From contig NW_004955417.1 of assembly GCF_000276665.1 (NCBI RefSeq), forward strand, positions 10,332,183 through 10,396,182: a DNA stretch of 64,000 bases, given 5' to 3'. Of the stretch, positions 1 through 11,452 are shown one piece after another. Made by a program: the position numbers and the translations under genes. Origin of the DNA: Chinchilla lanigera. Lineage: Eukaryota > Chordata > Mammalia > Rodentia > Chinchillidae. Position 1 is the stretch's first letter. Every line of letters starts with the position of its first letter. The notes under the pieces are model-generated. The model searched no databases. It worked only from the letters and a program-made list of their open reading frames with translations, and was not told the DNA's origin.

Positions 1-440
1 CACTGAGAAGATGGACATCGAAAATGGATGCAACTCGAGACCACGCTCACAAGTGAAATAAACCAGACGCACATGTGGAGACATCCTATTGTCTCCCTAG
101 TGGGAGAAGCTGAAAGAGTAAATAAGACCCAAAAGGTACAATAGGAGTTGTAAAATGGAAGAAATTTCAAAGGGAAAGAGAAACTGGGATGGGGGAGTGG
201 AGAAAAGAAGGAAGGGAAAAGAAAAAAGTATATATATATATGAAATAGTTAATACAGTTATACTACTAATTTCTCTTAGTTCATTGAAAAGAAAGGTCTG
301 TGCTAATATTTTTTGGACAATTAAATGCTGATATCTTGTACTCTGAGTAACTAACTTAAAGATAACAATATGCAATGTATTAACCATTGCTACTCTCCTA
401 TTATCTTGTTTTGAAATTTTTTTTCTCTTTAAAATAAAAA
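1..440 (+). mobile_element. L1 LINE 3' end (ORF2 tail and purine-rich 3' UTR), plus orientation
   Basis: The segment matches the 3' end of the L1 copy at 27890-28697: the same GAAGCTGAAAGAGTAAATAAGA block, the purine-rich AAAGGGAAAGAGAAACTGGG tract, an AT microsatellite, and the CTCCTATTATCTTGTTTTG block before an A-rich end. The left part is cut by the window edge. It is non-coding and 5' truncated. Confidence 0.8.
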
Positions 441-782
441 AAAAGAAAGGAAATGAATATCAAGCCCAAGCGCTCACGTAGCAAGTGCTTGACAAGTATC
501 CATGAGGATAGCGGCAATCATGTTAGTAAAATCAGCTTTTCTGTGGCTCCATTTCCTTGACTAGAGAATGGAATCCTAATCACCTGACAGCAGGACAGGT
601 TTGCAGGAAATCAAGGATAGAGTGAGTACAAAAGCATTTCTCCCTCGTGGAGGTGTTACCTATCGCCATCACAGCACTTGTTACCCAGTGTGACAATGAC
701 GTGTTTCCGCGGGCTCTGCCACCCAGCACACTAGCTGGAAGAGAGTGGGCGCTCAGGAAGTGCATGCCATATCAGCCACCTG

Positions 783-1015
783 TGTTAGTCAGTTTTCATC
801 TCTGTGACCAAACACCTGAGGAAAACAACTGAGAGGAGGAAAGATTTGTTTGGATTTCAGAAGTTTCAGTCCGTAGTCAGCTGGCTCGGAGGCAGAAACA
901 GCGTGAGAGAAGGTCAGGGCTAAAGGAAGCGGTCCATCTCACAGCAGCCAGGAAACACAGAACAAGAGAACCAATCAGGAAGGCGCTGGGGTCAGGACAT
1001 ACCCTTTAAAACCAT
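783..1015 (-). mobile_element. MaLR-type LTR, left part (interrupted)
   Basis: It begins GTTAGTCAGTTTTCATCTCTG, the reverse complement of a MaLR LTR end, and shows the AGAAGTTTCAGTCC block also seen in the copies at 31968 and 35590. The same LTR resumes at about 1662 and ends near 1876 at AAACCATAGCA. The break is an inserted solo LTR plus a SINE. Confidence 0.65.
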
Positions 1016-1478
1016 GCCTTCACACTGGGCTGTGTAAAAGCCCCACCACAGACATCAAAGGTTCTAGTTTAATTCCCAGTTCCCACCCCTGCCGTGGGGT
1101 TAGATCTTCATGTTTACCATTTCTGGAATGTATGGTTATAAACGCCCTGCCCTTCCTGGACTCCCAAAATGTATTGTTCTTCCCCTAAATGCTCTACCCC
1201 TCCCGGATTCTCGGAATGTATTGTTCCTGCCATAAAAAAAAAGAGTCCCCTCATTGTTACAGATGTGACATGTGTTTGCCAAACAGGATGTGGTTTTAGG
1301 GTATAAAAGCTACTCTCGTCCCTGGATTGGGACTGGTCTGATCCTTCCCTGCGTGGAGGCTCTCAATCAGTCCCTGGCCAGGAATAAAGGCTCATCCTAA
1401 ATTCCAATTGGTGGTCCATGCATCTTGGTGTTTGTTGGTCGGTACCATTTGGTTCATTTCTGGTTGCGAGTCCAGAAC
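1016..1478 (+). mobile_element. Solo retroviral-type LTR inserted in a MaLR
   Basis: This block of about 450 bp has LTR organisation. U3 carries imperfect direct repeats around GAATGTATTGTTC (near 1125, 1170 and 1216), a TATA box TATAAAAG lies at 1302-1309, a poly(A) signal AATAAA at 1383-1388, and a U5-like stretch follows. No gag, pol or env sequence is next to it, so it is a solo LTR. The borders are approximate because no clean TSD was found. The family is not recognised. Confidence 0.55.
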
Positions 1479-1650
1479 AGGCTGGGTATCACAGGCCTGG
1501 AATCCCAGCACTGTAGGAGGCTGAGGCAGAAAGATCACAAGTTCAAGCCCAGCACGGTAAACTACGTGAGATTCTCTCTCAAAAAAATAAAGAGGGTTGA
1601 GAATGTAGCTCAGTGTGATGGCCCTGTGTTCAATCCCCAGTGCTACGCCC
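1479..1650 (+). mobile_element. B1-ID dimeric SINE
   Basis: The left monomer is B1-like (AATCCCAGCACTGTAGGAGG, then GAGGCTGAGGCAG-type sequence and an A-rich linker). The right monomer is ID-like (GAATGTAGCTCAGTG ... GTTCAATCCCCAG). This is the composite SINE type known from several rodent lineages. Divergence from the young ID copies shows it is old. Confidence 0.7.
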
Positions 1651-1661
1651 TCCGCCCCAAA

Positions 1662-1876
1662 GAAGTGCTCCTCCAGTGACCTGCCCCTCCAACTGGGCCC
1701 CAGTTCCTTACAGCCCATTCAGCCATGAGCCATCAGAGGATGAATCCATGGGTGAGGTCAGGGCCCTTGTGATCCAGTCACCTCTCTAGGCTGCACCACT
1801 GAACATGGTTGTCCTGGGGATCAAGCCCTCAGTACCAGAGTCTTTTGGGGGACACTCCTATTTAAACCATAGCACA
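1662..1876 (-). mobile_element. MaLR-type LTR, right part
   Basis: It continues the LTR interrupted at about 1015, ending GGGGGACACTCCTATTTAAACCATAGCA, the start of the LTR in reverse complement. The host LTR therefore predates both inserts. Confidence 0.6.
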
Positions 1877-2365
1877 GCCTTCATAGTACATAGTGGCATA
1901 TTCAAGGAAAATGACGCTGTGTAGATATAGCTTTCCATGTTGAATGTAGTGAACATTTCAGTGATACTAAAAAGAATCTTTACAGACACAAAGCAACTTT
2001 AAAATTGTGTATCTTATGCCAGTGCATACATTTATTAATATTTTCCTGCCTTTGCCAGTTTCTGGGGGTTTTCCCTTCTACAGTGTCAGCATTTCAGGAT
2101 GGTATCCCTTCCAGATTTTGGTTCAGAGCTTTGCTGAATCAGAAAATAATTTTTGACTTTGTCCAGGAGCCTTACATATTTGATATCAGTTGCATTATTT
2201 CCTCTATGCCAATAACATTTCCAAACTTGTTTGATTTTTGTAACCTACATCAGGGCACGTATTTTCCAGGTTATAAATAAAGGTGCTTCCCTCACAGAAG
2301 CCTACTAAGCACCTCACAACAAAAAAGACGTTTCCACCCATCACCACCATCTTCTCTCACCTCCA
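1877..2365. other. Unassigned intergenic sequence
   Basis: I see no gene, RNA or repeat that I recognise in this AT-rich stretch. Confidence 0.5.
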
Positions 2366-2455
2366 GTTAGTTTTAGCTCAGCGGCACAGCGCCTGCCTGG
2401 CAAGCGCAAGGTCATGAGTTCGATTCCTGGTACCGGAAAAAAAAAAAAAAAAAAA
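2366..2455 (+). mobile_element. ID-type tRNA-derived SINE
   Basis: It carries an A box TTTAGCTCAGCGG, a B box GTTCGATTCC and a tail of 19 A. The extreme 5' GGGGCTGGGG is missing or degraded. It is nearly identical to the copies at 10605 and 11351. Confidence 0.88.
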
Positions 2456-2570
2456 GACCCAGCATGTATTTCTAACTGAGCCAGTTTTATAGGAAACATC
2501 TCAAGAATCTGTATGGAAATCAGGATGTGGCTACTTGTGATTTAATTCACCCCTATTTGTTAGTTTTACT

Positions 2571-2646
2571 GGGCTGGGGGTGTCCCTCAGTGGTAGAGGA
2601 CTTTCTAAGCATTTGAAAGACTCTGGGTTTAATCCCTAACACTGCA
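2571..2646 (+). mobile_element. Old ID-type SINE
   Basis: The sequence GGGCTGGGGGTGTCCCTCAG ... GGGTTTAATCCC keeps the ID layout but is diverged and lacks a clean A-tail. It is older than the neighbouring copy. Confidence 0.6.
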
Positions 2647-3179
2647 AAGGAGTTGTAAATTTTGCAAAAAGCAACAAGCAACCAAATAAGTCTCAGCTAC
2701 AGTATAATGTGGGCATTTGAAGGAATGAGACCCACACCCAGCCCAGTAGAAAATGATAAACATGCTCAGGTATTGACGAGCAGAGGCAGGGGCACCGGGG
2801 CTGTGCTTCTTGCCTCTTGTCGGCAGACATGACAATCAATCACACCTGACTACAGTTCTTAATCTTCTTGTTTCCCATGCGACATGAAATCAATAACTCC
2901 TGCACAGTAGCAAGCAAATCCTCCGGCGTCCTCAGCAGCCCCATCCTTCTTCCCACTGCTGAAAGTACTTCCCAGGGGAAGCGAGGCAGCCTAGCCTTTC
3001 TGCGGGGAGAACCAGGAGGCCACTTAACCTTTCAGTTAGCCATGGGCAAAATCAGCATATACTAGTACCAAGCTGACAGTAACTAGTTGCTTAACAACCC
3101 ATCTTGCTCCTGGTTGCAACACATTAATGTTATAACTGTAAGAATCTTTAAAAGTGAGATAATTATAGACGATAGGCAG

Positions 3180-3549
3180 TGCTATGGACTGAATGTTTGT
3201 GCCACCACCCCCCATTTCATATGTTAGAATCATACCCCTAACAGTACGTAGGAGGTGGGGCCTTTGGGGAGGTAATTAGGATGGGAGGGTGGAGCCCTCA
3301 AACAGGAGCAAAGCCCGTATAAAAGAGGCCCAGCAAGTGCTTTTTTTTTTTTTTTTTTTTCCTTTCCACCAAATGAAGACACAGTGGGAGGTGTCTTCTA
3401 CAAACAGCCCAGAGCCCTCAGCAAACACCGAATCTACTGGTACGTTCATCTTGGACTTCCCAGCCACCAGAACTGTAAGGGACAGATTTGATACTTACAA
3501 GCTGTCCGGTGTATCGTGTTTTGTGGTAGGCACCCACAGGGCCTAAGAC
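3180..3549 (+). mobile_element. MLT1-like MaLR LTR
   Basis: It starts TGCTATGGACTGAATGTTTG and contains GGAGGTGGGGCCTTTGGGG, TATAAAAGAGGCCC, ATCTTGGACTTCCCAGCC, CCAGAACTGTAAGG and an end at GCCTAAGACA, in the order of this LTR class. A T-run of about 22 at 3341-3360 sits in the middle. Confidence 0.75.
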
Positions 3550-5287
3550 AGGCTCCTGCAGTCCTTAGCTAGCTGCCAGTCTGTTTTACCTGGAGGGTGA
3601 CTATTCACTCCCCCTTGGAGACTTTTAGCCCAGAATGTAGTTTAATGGTTTTAAAGAATCCATTTACCTTGTGTTTTGTTATGCAGTGCAAGTCTCCTAG
3701 TTGATTTAGTTTGCACATGTTCAGTTAGGCCCTGTAACATCATAACAAGGGAAAAGAAGTCACAAATATAACTTGCTTTATAACAAAAGTTTGCAGGAAA
3801 AAACCCAGAATTCTAAAATACAGCTCTTGCAGTAAGAGACCAGCCTGAAGTTTAGTGGATTCAAGTAACAAATTTCAGTATTTCTCAAGTATCTGTGGCA
3901 GGCTGAGTGGCATTTCAGGGCTGGGCTGGGCTGGCTTGACGGGAACTCGAAGGCCTAAGCTAACTTCCTCAGGTGTTTTGGGATCTCCACTGGCAAAGGA
4001 ATGCTGGGACAGCTGGGGCCTGTCAGAGATCAGCAAAGCTGGAGAGTAAAGGCCGTAAAAACTGATTTTTATTCAATAACTGCCGCAGTCAGAAACAGCT
4101 GCCCTCCATTCCAATTGGTAGCAGGATCACTGAGTGATTTAAAGAAAGAATGACAGAGCCCTGGCAGAGGCAGAAGTGAAAATTTAGGAAAAGCCTGCAA
4201 AAGGGCTGGTCAGTGTCAGTGCGATGAAGGCCCCTGGGTCTGATACTGGGCTGATAGGAGTGAGCCGGCCCCTCCTCCACAGAGACTGGGAGGCCTGCCT
4301 GGTGATCCCATTGCAGAGGAGTTACTGCAGGAGTCACCCGTAGGAACAGTTCAGCTGGAAGCAGTCTGTGGGTGGTGGTGGTGTTTTTAAATAAGTGTTC
4401 TAAGACGCTGAGGTCAGGGGTCTAGAGCACATTGCGGATTCTCTTGGAAGCCTTGAATGTGTCCGCACAGCAACTCAAGGGAGCGGTGGCGCTGGTTGAA
4501 GGCACACTAGGGTTTGGGCAATTCCCTCCATGCAGGCTGGGACTGAGCTTTCTGTGCTTGGAGTTTCTGCCGCTCTCAGGCCTCTGTGCCTGGTAGCTGG
4601 TCCTGCAGCAGGCCTGTCCCAGGTTGTGTGCGAACACTTTCAAGTCTCTGCTTGCTTTGCCTTTGCTAACATCTCACTGGCCAAAAAAAGCCAGATGGCT
4701 AATGCAGATTCGGGGGGAGGGAGGACAAACAGACTCCACAGGACAGGAGGAGCAGCAGCAGCGTGCAAACTGCGGACAGCGTGCGGTGGAGGTGGTTACG
4801 GCAGCCCAGCGTCACTGTCTCTGCAGGATAAAGGTGCTCCTAGCCTCTACTCTTTCTTGAATGCGCCCCTCATTGGATCCTACATGGGATGCAGAGCTCA
4901 GAGAGGAAGAATCCGAAACACTCCGTTCTGCTGTGTCCCGTCTCCTCCCCATGATCGCTGGCCTAGGGAGACAAGGCTTCCTCTCTGTGCTAGCCTCCTT
5001 GTTCTCTGATTTCACTTCAATCCTACTTGTGGGAAGGGCAAGTTCCTCTATTCCAGAGCTGAGTGCTTCAAGTTCGGTTTCTCTTTTTGTGTGCTAAAAG
5101 AAGGGCTGAATTTCCAGATACGGAAAGTTATTTCTCAAGACAATAGCCTGGCCTGTGAGATTATTCTCCCATTGCATAATGTACTTGGCATTTCTGGAGT
5201 TGACTGTTACCTTCTTTATTTTCCTTTGGAACAAGTACTAATCTCCACCACCTTCTCTGCCAGAGGTAGATGGCGACAGGAGTGCTT
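3550..5287. other. Unassigned intergenic sequence
   Basis: There is no recognisable gene or repeat. Open frames here, including one of 159 codons at 4530-5009, lack similarity I recognise and look fortuitous in GC-richer DNA. Confidence 0.5.
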
Positions 5288-5455
5288 GCTACTCTGAGGT
5301 CCAGGAACAGCAGCACACGACCCAGGAACTTGTTAGAAATGCAGATTCCCAAGGCTCACTCATACCTGCTGAATCAGAATGTTCAGAAGGGAATCTGTGT
5401 TATCTCCGGGAGATTGTGAGGCTCAGCAAGGTTTGAGAAGCACTGGACTTGGGTA
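5288..5455 (+). mobile_element. MER5A-like hAT transposon remnant
   Basis: It contains the blocks GGAACTTGTTAGAAATGCAGATTC, CTGAATCAGAATGTTCAG, AATCTGTGTT and TTTGAGAAGCACTGG in the order of MER5A, a non-autonomous hAT-Charlie element. Confidence 0.75.
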
Positions 5456-5761
5456 TGGACTTGTGCTATACTCAAATGCATTTCAGAGCTTTTATGATTC
5501 CCATGGAAGACACTGGATCATCTGGGCTGAGGTGGCTACAGTAGTCAATGTGCTGCCTACTTAATAAATGCGCTGTTTTGCAATAGTTGGTCCCAATCAA
5601 ATAACACAATAAACCAAGGCTCATCCTCCCCATTCTGGGTAATGGCCTCCCTCAGGACAAAAGCAGGTGTTAAAAGGAGGTCAGACACGGTCCAGTAGAT
5701 TTGTGTTCTTCAGACAGGAGATTATGCTTCCATGATTACTCATCTGCCCTCTTACTTGTTT

Positions 5762-5932
5762 ATTTCTTTTCTTTTTAAAAATATTCTTGTTATGAGTGCA
5801 TTTATGAGAGCATTTTAATTGTACAGAATAATTGTGCTGTTCATTGTGACATTTCATACATGCATATAATGTACTTTAACCAGGTCCATTGTCCCTGTTA
5901 TCCTCCTTTACTCCACCCCTTTTCTTTTTTGA
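5762..5932 (-). mobile_element. L1 3'-end fragment, minus orientation
   Basis: The sequence around TTTCATACATGCATATAATG and the pyrimidine-rich ATCCTCCTTTACTCCACCCC resemble the complement of a rodent L1 3' UTR. The assignment is by style rather than alignment. Confidence 0.45.
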
Positions 5933-6010
5933 GATGAGCTGTCACTGTATTGCACAGGTTGGTTTTGAATTCCTGGGCTCAAGTGAGCCTCCTGCCTCAG
6001 CCTCCTGCTC
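5922..6010 (-). mobile_element. Truncated B1 SINE, minus orientation
   Basis: It contains GAGATGAGCTGTCACTGTATTG and CTCAAGTGAGCCTCCTGCCTCAGCCTCC, the complement of the B1/7SL-derived core. It is truncated. Confidence 0.65.
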
Positions 6011-6369
6011 CTCATTTATTTCATACATGTACTGAAAAGGAACGAGTGGCTGTGGGTAAGGAAGCCTTACAAGAGCTTTAGGAGCACCTGAGCAGGAAGA
6101 CCCCCCCAAACCTAAGGGGAAGCAGCTGAGCCAGCAGAGGGACCTGACTTCATCAGGGCCCAGTAATTGATTCCCACAAAACTGCAGTGCCATTTTGGAA
6201 GGCTAGAGGGCAGCAGAGGGCGAGGCGTTTACACAGACGGCCAGGTGAAGGGCGCTGCTCAGGGAGAAGGTTGCAGCCCAGGATGGCAGCACAAGGCCAG
6301 AAAAGCCGCAGTGACAAACAGGCAAGTATGACTCTAAGAGCCAAGGGGAGACACAAACAAGACTAAGCC

Positions 6370-6550
6370 TCGTTGTGATCCCACAGCTCTGGTAGGCTGA
6401 GGCAGGAGGATCATGAGTTGAAACCCACCCTAAGCAATTCGGCAATTTACCAAGACCTTATCTCAAATTACAATTTAAATAAAAAGGGCTGGGGCTATAG
6501 TTCAGCGCAAAGGCCTTTGGTTCAGTCTCCAGTACCGGGGGAAAAAGAAA
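6370..6550 (+). mobile_element. B1-ID dimeric SINE
   Basis: The B1 half (GTAGGCTGAGGCAGGAGGATCATGAG) is followed by an A-rich linker and an ID half (GGGCTGGGGCTATAGTTCAG ... CCAGTACCGGGGG) and an A-rich end. It has the same arrangement as 1479-1650. Confidence 0.75.
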
Positions 6551-8708
6551 ATCCAAGGACTATTGATAAAATATCATTCAACTCCAGAAATGAGAGTCAA
6601 AACAAAAGCCTCTGAGCAAACAGAAGCCAGGATGAGGTTATAACGGTGGAGAGAGGGTGAGAGATGTGAGCCTGAGTGAAGACCCAACCAGCAACAGACA
6701 GTGCCTCCCACTGCGGCTGATGGGGCTGTGAGCTCGGGGCAGGTCTCGGGGACCCCACAGCTCCAAGGGCACTCCCGTCCCTTCACATGGCCTCATGCTA
6801 AGTTTGTCTGTGCTTTAGGTTTTGCTCTAACAGAGGGCTCTGCTCCCACTCGCAACTTACCCATTTCATTATAAGAAGCCTAGGGGCTAGAGTGATGCAA
6901 ATCTCCTCAGAGCGTCTGAAACAGGCTGTGCTGTGCCGGGGCCAGGCAGAGCGCTGGATACCAGCATAGATCAAGACTGTCAAGGTCAGAGGTTCTCTCT
7001 GCAAATGTGCAGACTCGGGAGACGAGGAAGAGGAGACCCTCCTGCTGCCTGTGAGTGACAGGAGGCGCTGGCAAAAGCCACCCTGTGTACCTGAGACTGC
7101 TCCGCTGCTGCCTGTTCCAGGGGTGTGGCCTCGGGCATCCCCGCCATTGAGTCTCACTAAAGGGAAGAGCAGAGTCCTAGTGCCGGACCGAGAGCCCAAA
7201 GCTCTAGCAGACTCTCTCCTGTTTCTTCTCCTAATTCCTTCAAGAGCCTCAGAATGCTGTGATAAGCGAATGGCCTTCATCTTGTGCATTAAAATATGGG
7301 AAAACAAAAGGCAGGGAAGGCGGTGTCAGGAATTCTCCCTACTATGACAAACATTTCCGCGACCACACAGCCTGTTCAAGGACAAAGTGCTCTGCACACA
7401 GCCGGCGTGTGTGTCCTCTGCCTCTGTCTGACGACACCTCCTGCTGCAGTAACTCAGCAAGAGAGAGCGAGGCAGTCAGTCCTGGGTCTCCTCCTCTCAC
7501 GTTTACCTCAGACTTTTGTTAAGCTTTCAGGCTCATGGAGACTACACAGAGCCTCAGAGCTCCTGATCAGTTAAGTTAACGCAATAAGAAAAAAGAAATC
7601 GGTCTCAGGAGAAAAAGGAACCAAACCAATTCTGTGACATTAGGAAAACAACCATTAAATTTTTTTTCTTCCAGTCAGCTGTTTCAGTGTCGGCTTAATA
7701 TGAAGTTCTGGGGACACACGACACCTACCAAATCCACTTTACTTATGGATGAAAGGGGCTGTCCCCACACAAAGGGCTCTCCCCTTTGCTGAAGGGGTAG
7801 TATTGTGTCTTTGGATATGGGGAAACCCTGCCTTGAACATCAATACATAAAAATGCAAGTCACAAAATAGTCTGCATTGTATAAGCCCTTTTCTGGGAGA
7901 GACCAAAAAAATGTTGTGAACTCTTAATTAGAGAAATAAGATCATATTTTCTTGCTTTCCTTTTACTCATTTTTGTCTAACTTCTGTGAAATAAGCATGT
8001 ATCTTTCTGCAAAGTTAAAAAAAATCACTTTTTAGTGGTCAGAGACAGCACCAGGGGAAGGGTCTCTGCGGTTGAATTTTCCAAAGCTGTGACATAGTCC
8101 AGGATTGCCTCACAAACCAAGTCCCAGCAATTAATACACATTGAGATACACAGAATATATTTCTGAAATAGCAGGAATACTTCCTGTAATTGGCCCCAAA
8201 TTGCAGAACCCCTGAGAAGCATTTGAGAAAAAAAGACCCTAAGTTTTGTGAGAACTCGGGCATTAAGTATTCACTCTGGGTAATGTCAACAGGATGGCCC
8301 AGGAAGCGGCCTGGCAGCCGCCAGCAGAGCCTGTTTCCTGTCACTCCGAAGTCATAGGCACTAGGCTGCACATTTGACCTCAGAAAGTGCTCATCTTTGG
8401 GGTCTGCTTCTGCTTCCCTGTGGCAGCTCACCTCCATTGTTCTTGAGCTTTCTGCAGGAAAAGTGCAGCAGAGATAGAGGGGGCAACGGGATGGGTGAGG
8501 AGGCCCGGAAAGGGCTCAGCCATGGAACGGTGCCCGGGTGCTGGGTTAGGCTGGGCCGGGTCCTCTCCTTGTGTACGTCGTTGGTCTCATTGTTCTGCAG
8601 TCCATGTAGGTTTGGACGGCTTTTGCTTCGCATTTTATACTCAAAGACGATAAGAGATGGCAATTTAGAATTTTTAATCAATTTTGTAAAACTGGTGAAC
8701 TGCTGAGA
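6551..8708. other. Unassigned intergenic sequence
   Basis: About 2.2 kb without recognisable repeats. A minus-strand open frame of 169 codons at 6798-7307 has no features of a known protein and no splice context, and I do not support it as a gene. Confidence 0.5.
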
Positions 8709-8850
8709 GGAAGTGGCTGGGGCTATACTGCATACGTATGAGTATCAGCCTTACAGGGATGCTAGGAAGAATGAGTGCTCCACATAAATACTTAGCACAG
8801 TGCCTGATACGTAATGTCATATTATAATAGATCCTTGCTGCTAATAATTT
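8709..8850 (+). mobile_element. MIR-like SINE remnant
   Basis: The run ATACTTAGCACAGTGCCTGATACGTAA is the typical 3' part of a MIR. The left part is strongly diverged. Confidence 0.5.
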
Positions 8851-10215
8851 CTAACTCTATTTTTCCTTTTGAGAATAAAGTAAATTTGCTTATACAGTAT
8901 TCCAAATCCTATTTATTTTGAATAATTAAAAAGTTAACCTGATCAATACTTGTCCTATAAAGAGTAAGAGAAAGAATTCTCAGTCATCAAATAATGCTTA
9001 ATTTGATTCTCTATATATAGATTCTTCTGTTTGCAAACTGGTGACACTACTTGATTTTATTTGGGGTTGGGAGGTTGCAACTACCTTGCTCTGCTGATCT
9101 TGGTTTTCGTGTTTTATTTTTAGTACTGTGGGTTATTTAGGGCTTGGGTCTGCTATTCTCGAAGTAAATCTTTTGGAGGTTAGGAACCTCTGAGGTTCAA
9201 TCGTGATGCTTTTATTCCTGCAAATTTGTGCCAGTACCTTCATTCCTCTTAAGATCCAGTAGTTGATTCCTAATGAATTTTGGATGGAATGAGCACAGGG
9301 TCGTGTGCTTTAGAAAAGCCTTGATGCTGATGATCTGCTTTCTCCTGGCTGTGGAGGGGTATAAGAATGAACCTTCTAGAGACAACCAAGAGAGGATATA
9401 AAGAGATAAGCAATTACCCGGAGTGGCAACCCACTCCAAGGGTGACTCCACATGACAACTTAGGCAAGTAATGAATGCGTAGTTTGTCTGCCAAGGTTCC
9501 TTGGGAAAAACGTCCCCCCTCACCCATCACAGCATGGTTCAGTCATCCCTTGACCTGGGCTGTCTGAGTCCTCCATTACCCCAATCATAGCTCTGATGAA
9601 AGGAAATTAAGAAATTTTCCTTTCTTCGTGAGGATGACACAAAGCAAGAGGCGCTGGTGGCTGTCTTTGCTAATCTTCCTAAGGATGAAGGCAAAATGGA
9701 ACTGCAAATGAAAAGATAGTTCCCTTGGAGCTTCTCAAGAGCCCCAGACTCCAGCCCTGCCAGAAACAAGATGGGTTCTAATCTCCACAGCTGTCTCAGC
9801 CAGTGAAAATAAGTCTGAGTTGGTTTCTGTATTTGACAACTCAAAGAAACCTGCATAGAACAGTTTGTGAAGTAGTAGTTACTGACTTTCCAGCTGTGTT
9901 ATGCTCTCTCTTGACAGATTTTCCTTCTACTTTGAGGCAAATAGAACAAAGTTTTCACAAGTAGTGAATTGGCTCCCGAGAGCCCAGAGAACCCGGAGAT
10001 CTTATTTGATCTAATCTTTGGATAATCAGCAAACCTTGAAATATCAGAGATGTTCTCATCAGCACCACCAAATTATCCAGTTTACCCAAAAGAAAATGTC
10101 ACATCTGCAGCATTGCCATATCCACGGTAGAGCTTCTTTATCTGGGCACCAGGGAGCTATTTAAGGACAGCTGACCCCATGCCATTTCCTTGGATGTAGA
10201 CAGCACCAGAGAGCC
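8851..10215. other. Unassigned intergenic sequence
   Basis: No gene, RNA or recognisable repeat. The region is AT-rich in its first half. Confidence 0.5.
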
Positions 10216-10560
10216 ATCTTATTAGTTTTCTGGGACTGCAGAAACAAATGATCAGGAACCGGGTAACTTAGGACAGTAGAAATGTAACCTCTCACAGTTC
10301 TGGAAGATAAACATCTGAAACCTGGAGCCAGTGGGGCCACGTTCTCAAGGCTCTAGGACCAAGCAAAATCTTTCCTTCCTTCTTCCTGCTTTCAGGCGGC
10401 TCCTAGGAATCCTTAGAGTTCTCAGTTTGTGGCTTTAGCACTCCAGTCCCTGTCTCTGTGGTCTTCTGTCCCGTGTTATACCTTTGTCTTACACAGACTT
10501 CTTACAACATCTGCCATTGGATTCAGAGCCTTTCCAGATCCAATATGCCTTCATCTTCAT
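10216..10560 (-). mobile_element. MLT1-like MaLR LTR remnant, minus orientation
   Basis: It reads TTAGTTTTCTGGGACTGCAG, CTCACAGTTCTGGAAGATAAAC and ATCTGAAACCTGGAGCC, the complement of an MLT1-class LTR end. It is diverged and its right border is uncertain. Confidence 0.5.
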
Positions 10561-10604
10561 AGCTAATTGCATCTATAAAGACAGTTTCCAAATACAGTGG
10601 TCCT

Positions 10605-10717
10605 GGGGCTGGAGATTTAGCTCAGCGGCACAGCACCTGCCTGGTAAGCTCAAGGTCGTGAGTTCGATTCCTGGTACAGGAAGAAAAACAAAAAACAAAA
10701 CAAAACAAAACAAAAAA
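10605..10717 (+). mobile_element. Young ID SINE with 17-bp target-site duplication
   Basis: A complete ID element: GGGGCTGGAGATTTAGCTC at the head, B box GTTCGATTCC, CTGGTACAGG, and an A-rich tail of (CAAAA) units. It is flanked by perfect repeats CCAAATACAGTGGTCCT at 10588-10604 and 10718-10734. The perfect duplication shows recent L1-mediated insertion. Confidence 0.95.
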
Positions 10718-10734
10718 CCAAATACAGTGGTCCT

Positions 10735-11350
10735 TTATCCACAGGGGATACATCCCAGATCCCCCAGTGGAAACCTGATGTGTCCAGTAGGTTTGAGCTT
10801 ATCTTCGAAGAATGAAAAATGATAGCAAAAAGAAAGGAAAGACAGGTAGAATAGTACAACAAACACAAATCAGACCAGGGCAAACAGTGAAACAATCAGT
10901 GGAAGCTGAGAAGAGGTCCCTCATCAGGGAGTTATTTGCGATGCTGTTTTCTTTTACCCCCCACTGGGAAACATGAAGAATGTGTCCCCTAAGTGCAGGC
11001 ATTTAAGCCAGATGGCCTTGTAAAAAATAACACATTCTACACTCTGGAATGTTTTAATGTGGAAACCAGTATCCAAGAGTGGGCTATGAAAAACAGTATC
11101 TTTGCTATTTTTAGAAGCACCACCCTCTCTTTCTGAGTAATAAGCCTAACACCCAGACTTATGATTCAAAGACTAAAGGCAAATGTAAACTATATCAGAT
11201 TAATTTTGTCGCAGTGTGAACCCTGTTACACTCACAGTGTTGCTCGTAAGGATATTGAGGCCCATAAGCACAAGGTTTCATGTGCTGGAGAAAGGAAATA
11301 CAAAGCAGTACAAGCCTTGGGGACGGGTGGCGATGAAAACAGGAAGCCTA
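10735..11350. other. Unassigned intergenic sequence
   Basis: Nothing recognisable between two ID insertions. Confidence 0.45.
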
Positions 11351-11441
11351 GGGGCTAGGGATTTAGCTCAGTAGCACAGCACCTGCCTGGCAAGCGCAAC
11401 GTCTTGAGTTCGATTCCCTGTACCGGAAAAAAAAAAAAAAA
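11351..11441 (+). mobile_element. Young ID SINE
   Basis: It has head GGGGCTAGGGATTTAGCTC, GCCTGGCAAGCGCAACGTC, B box GTTCGATTCC, end TACCGG and a tail of 15 A. It is flanked by GGAAGCCT at 11342-11349 and 11445-11452, a short duplication. Confidence 0.92.
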
Positions 11442-11452
11442 CACGGAAGCCT

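Noticed and set aside
4530..5009. Open frame of 159 codons on the plus strand
   Set aside because: No recognisable domain; a second overlapping frame of similar quality suggests chance.
6798..7307. Open frame of 169 codons on the minus strand
   Set aside because: No similarity, no splice or promoter context, and overlapping frames on the other strand of comparable length.
10605..10680. tRNA-like A and B boxes suggesting a tRNA gene
   Set aside because: It lacks a cloverleaf acceptor end and has an A-tail and target-site duplication, so it is an ID SINE.
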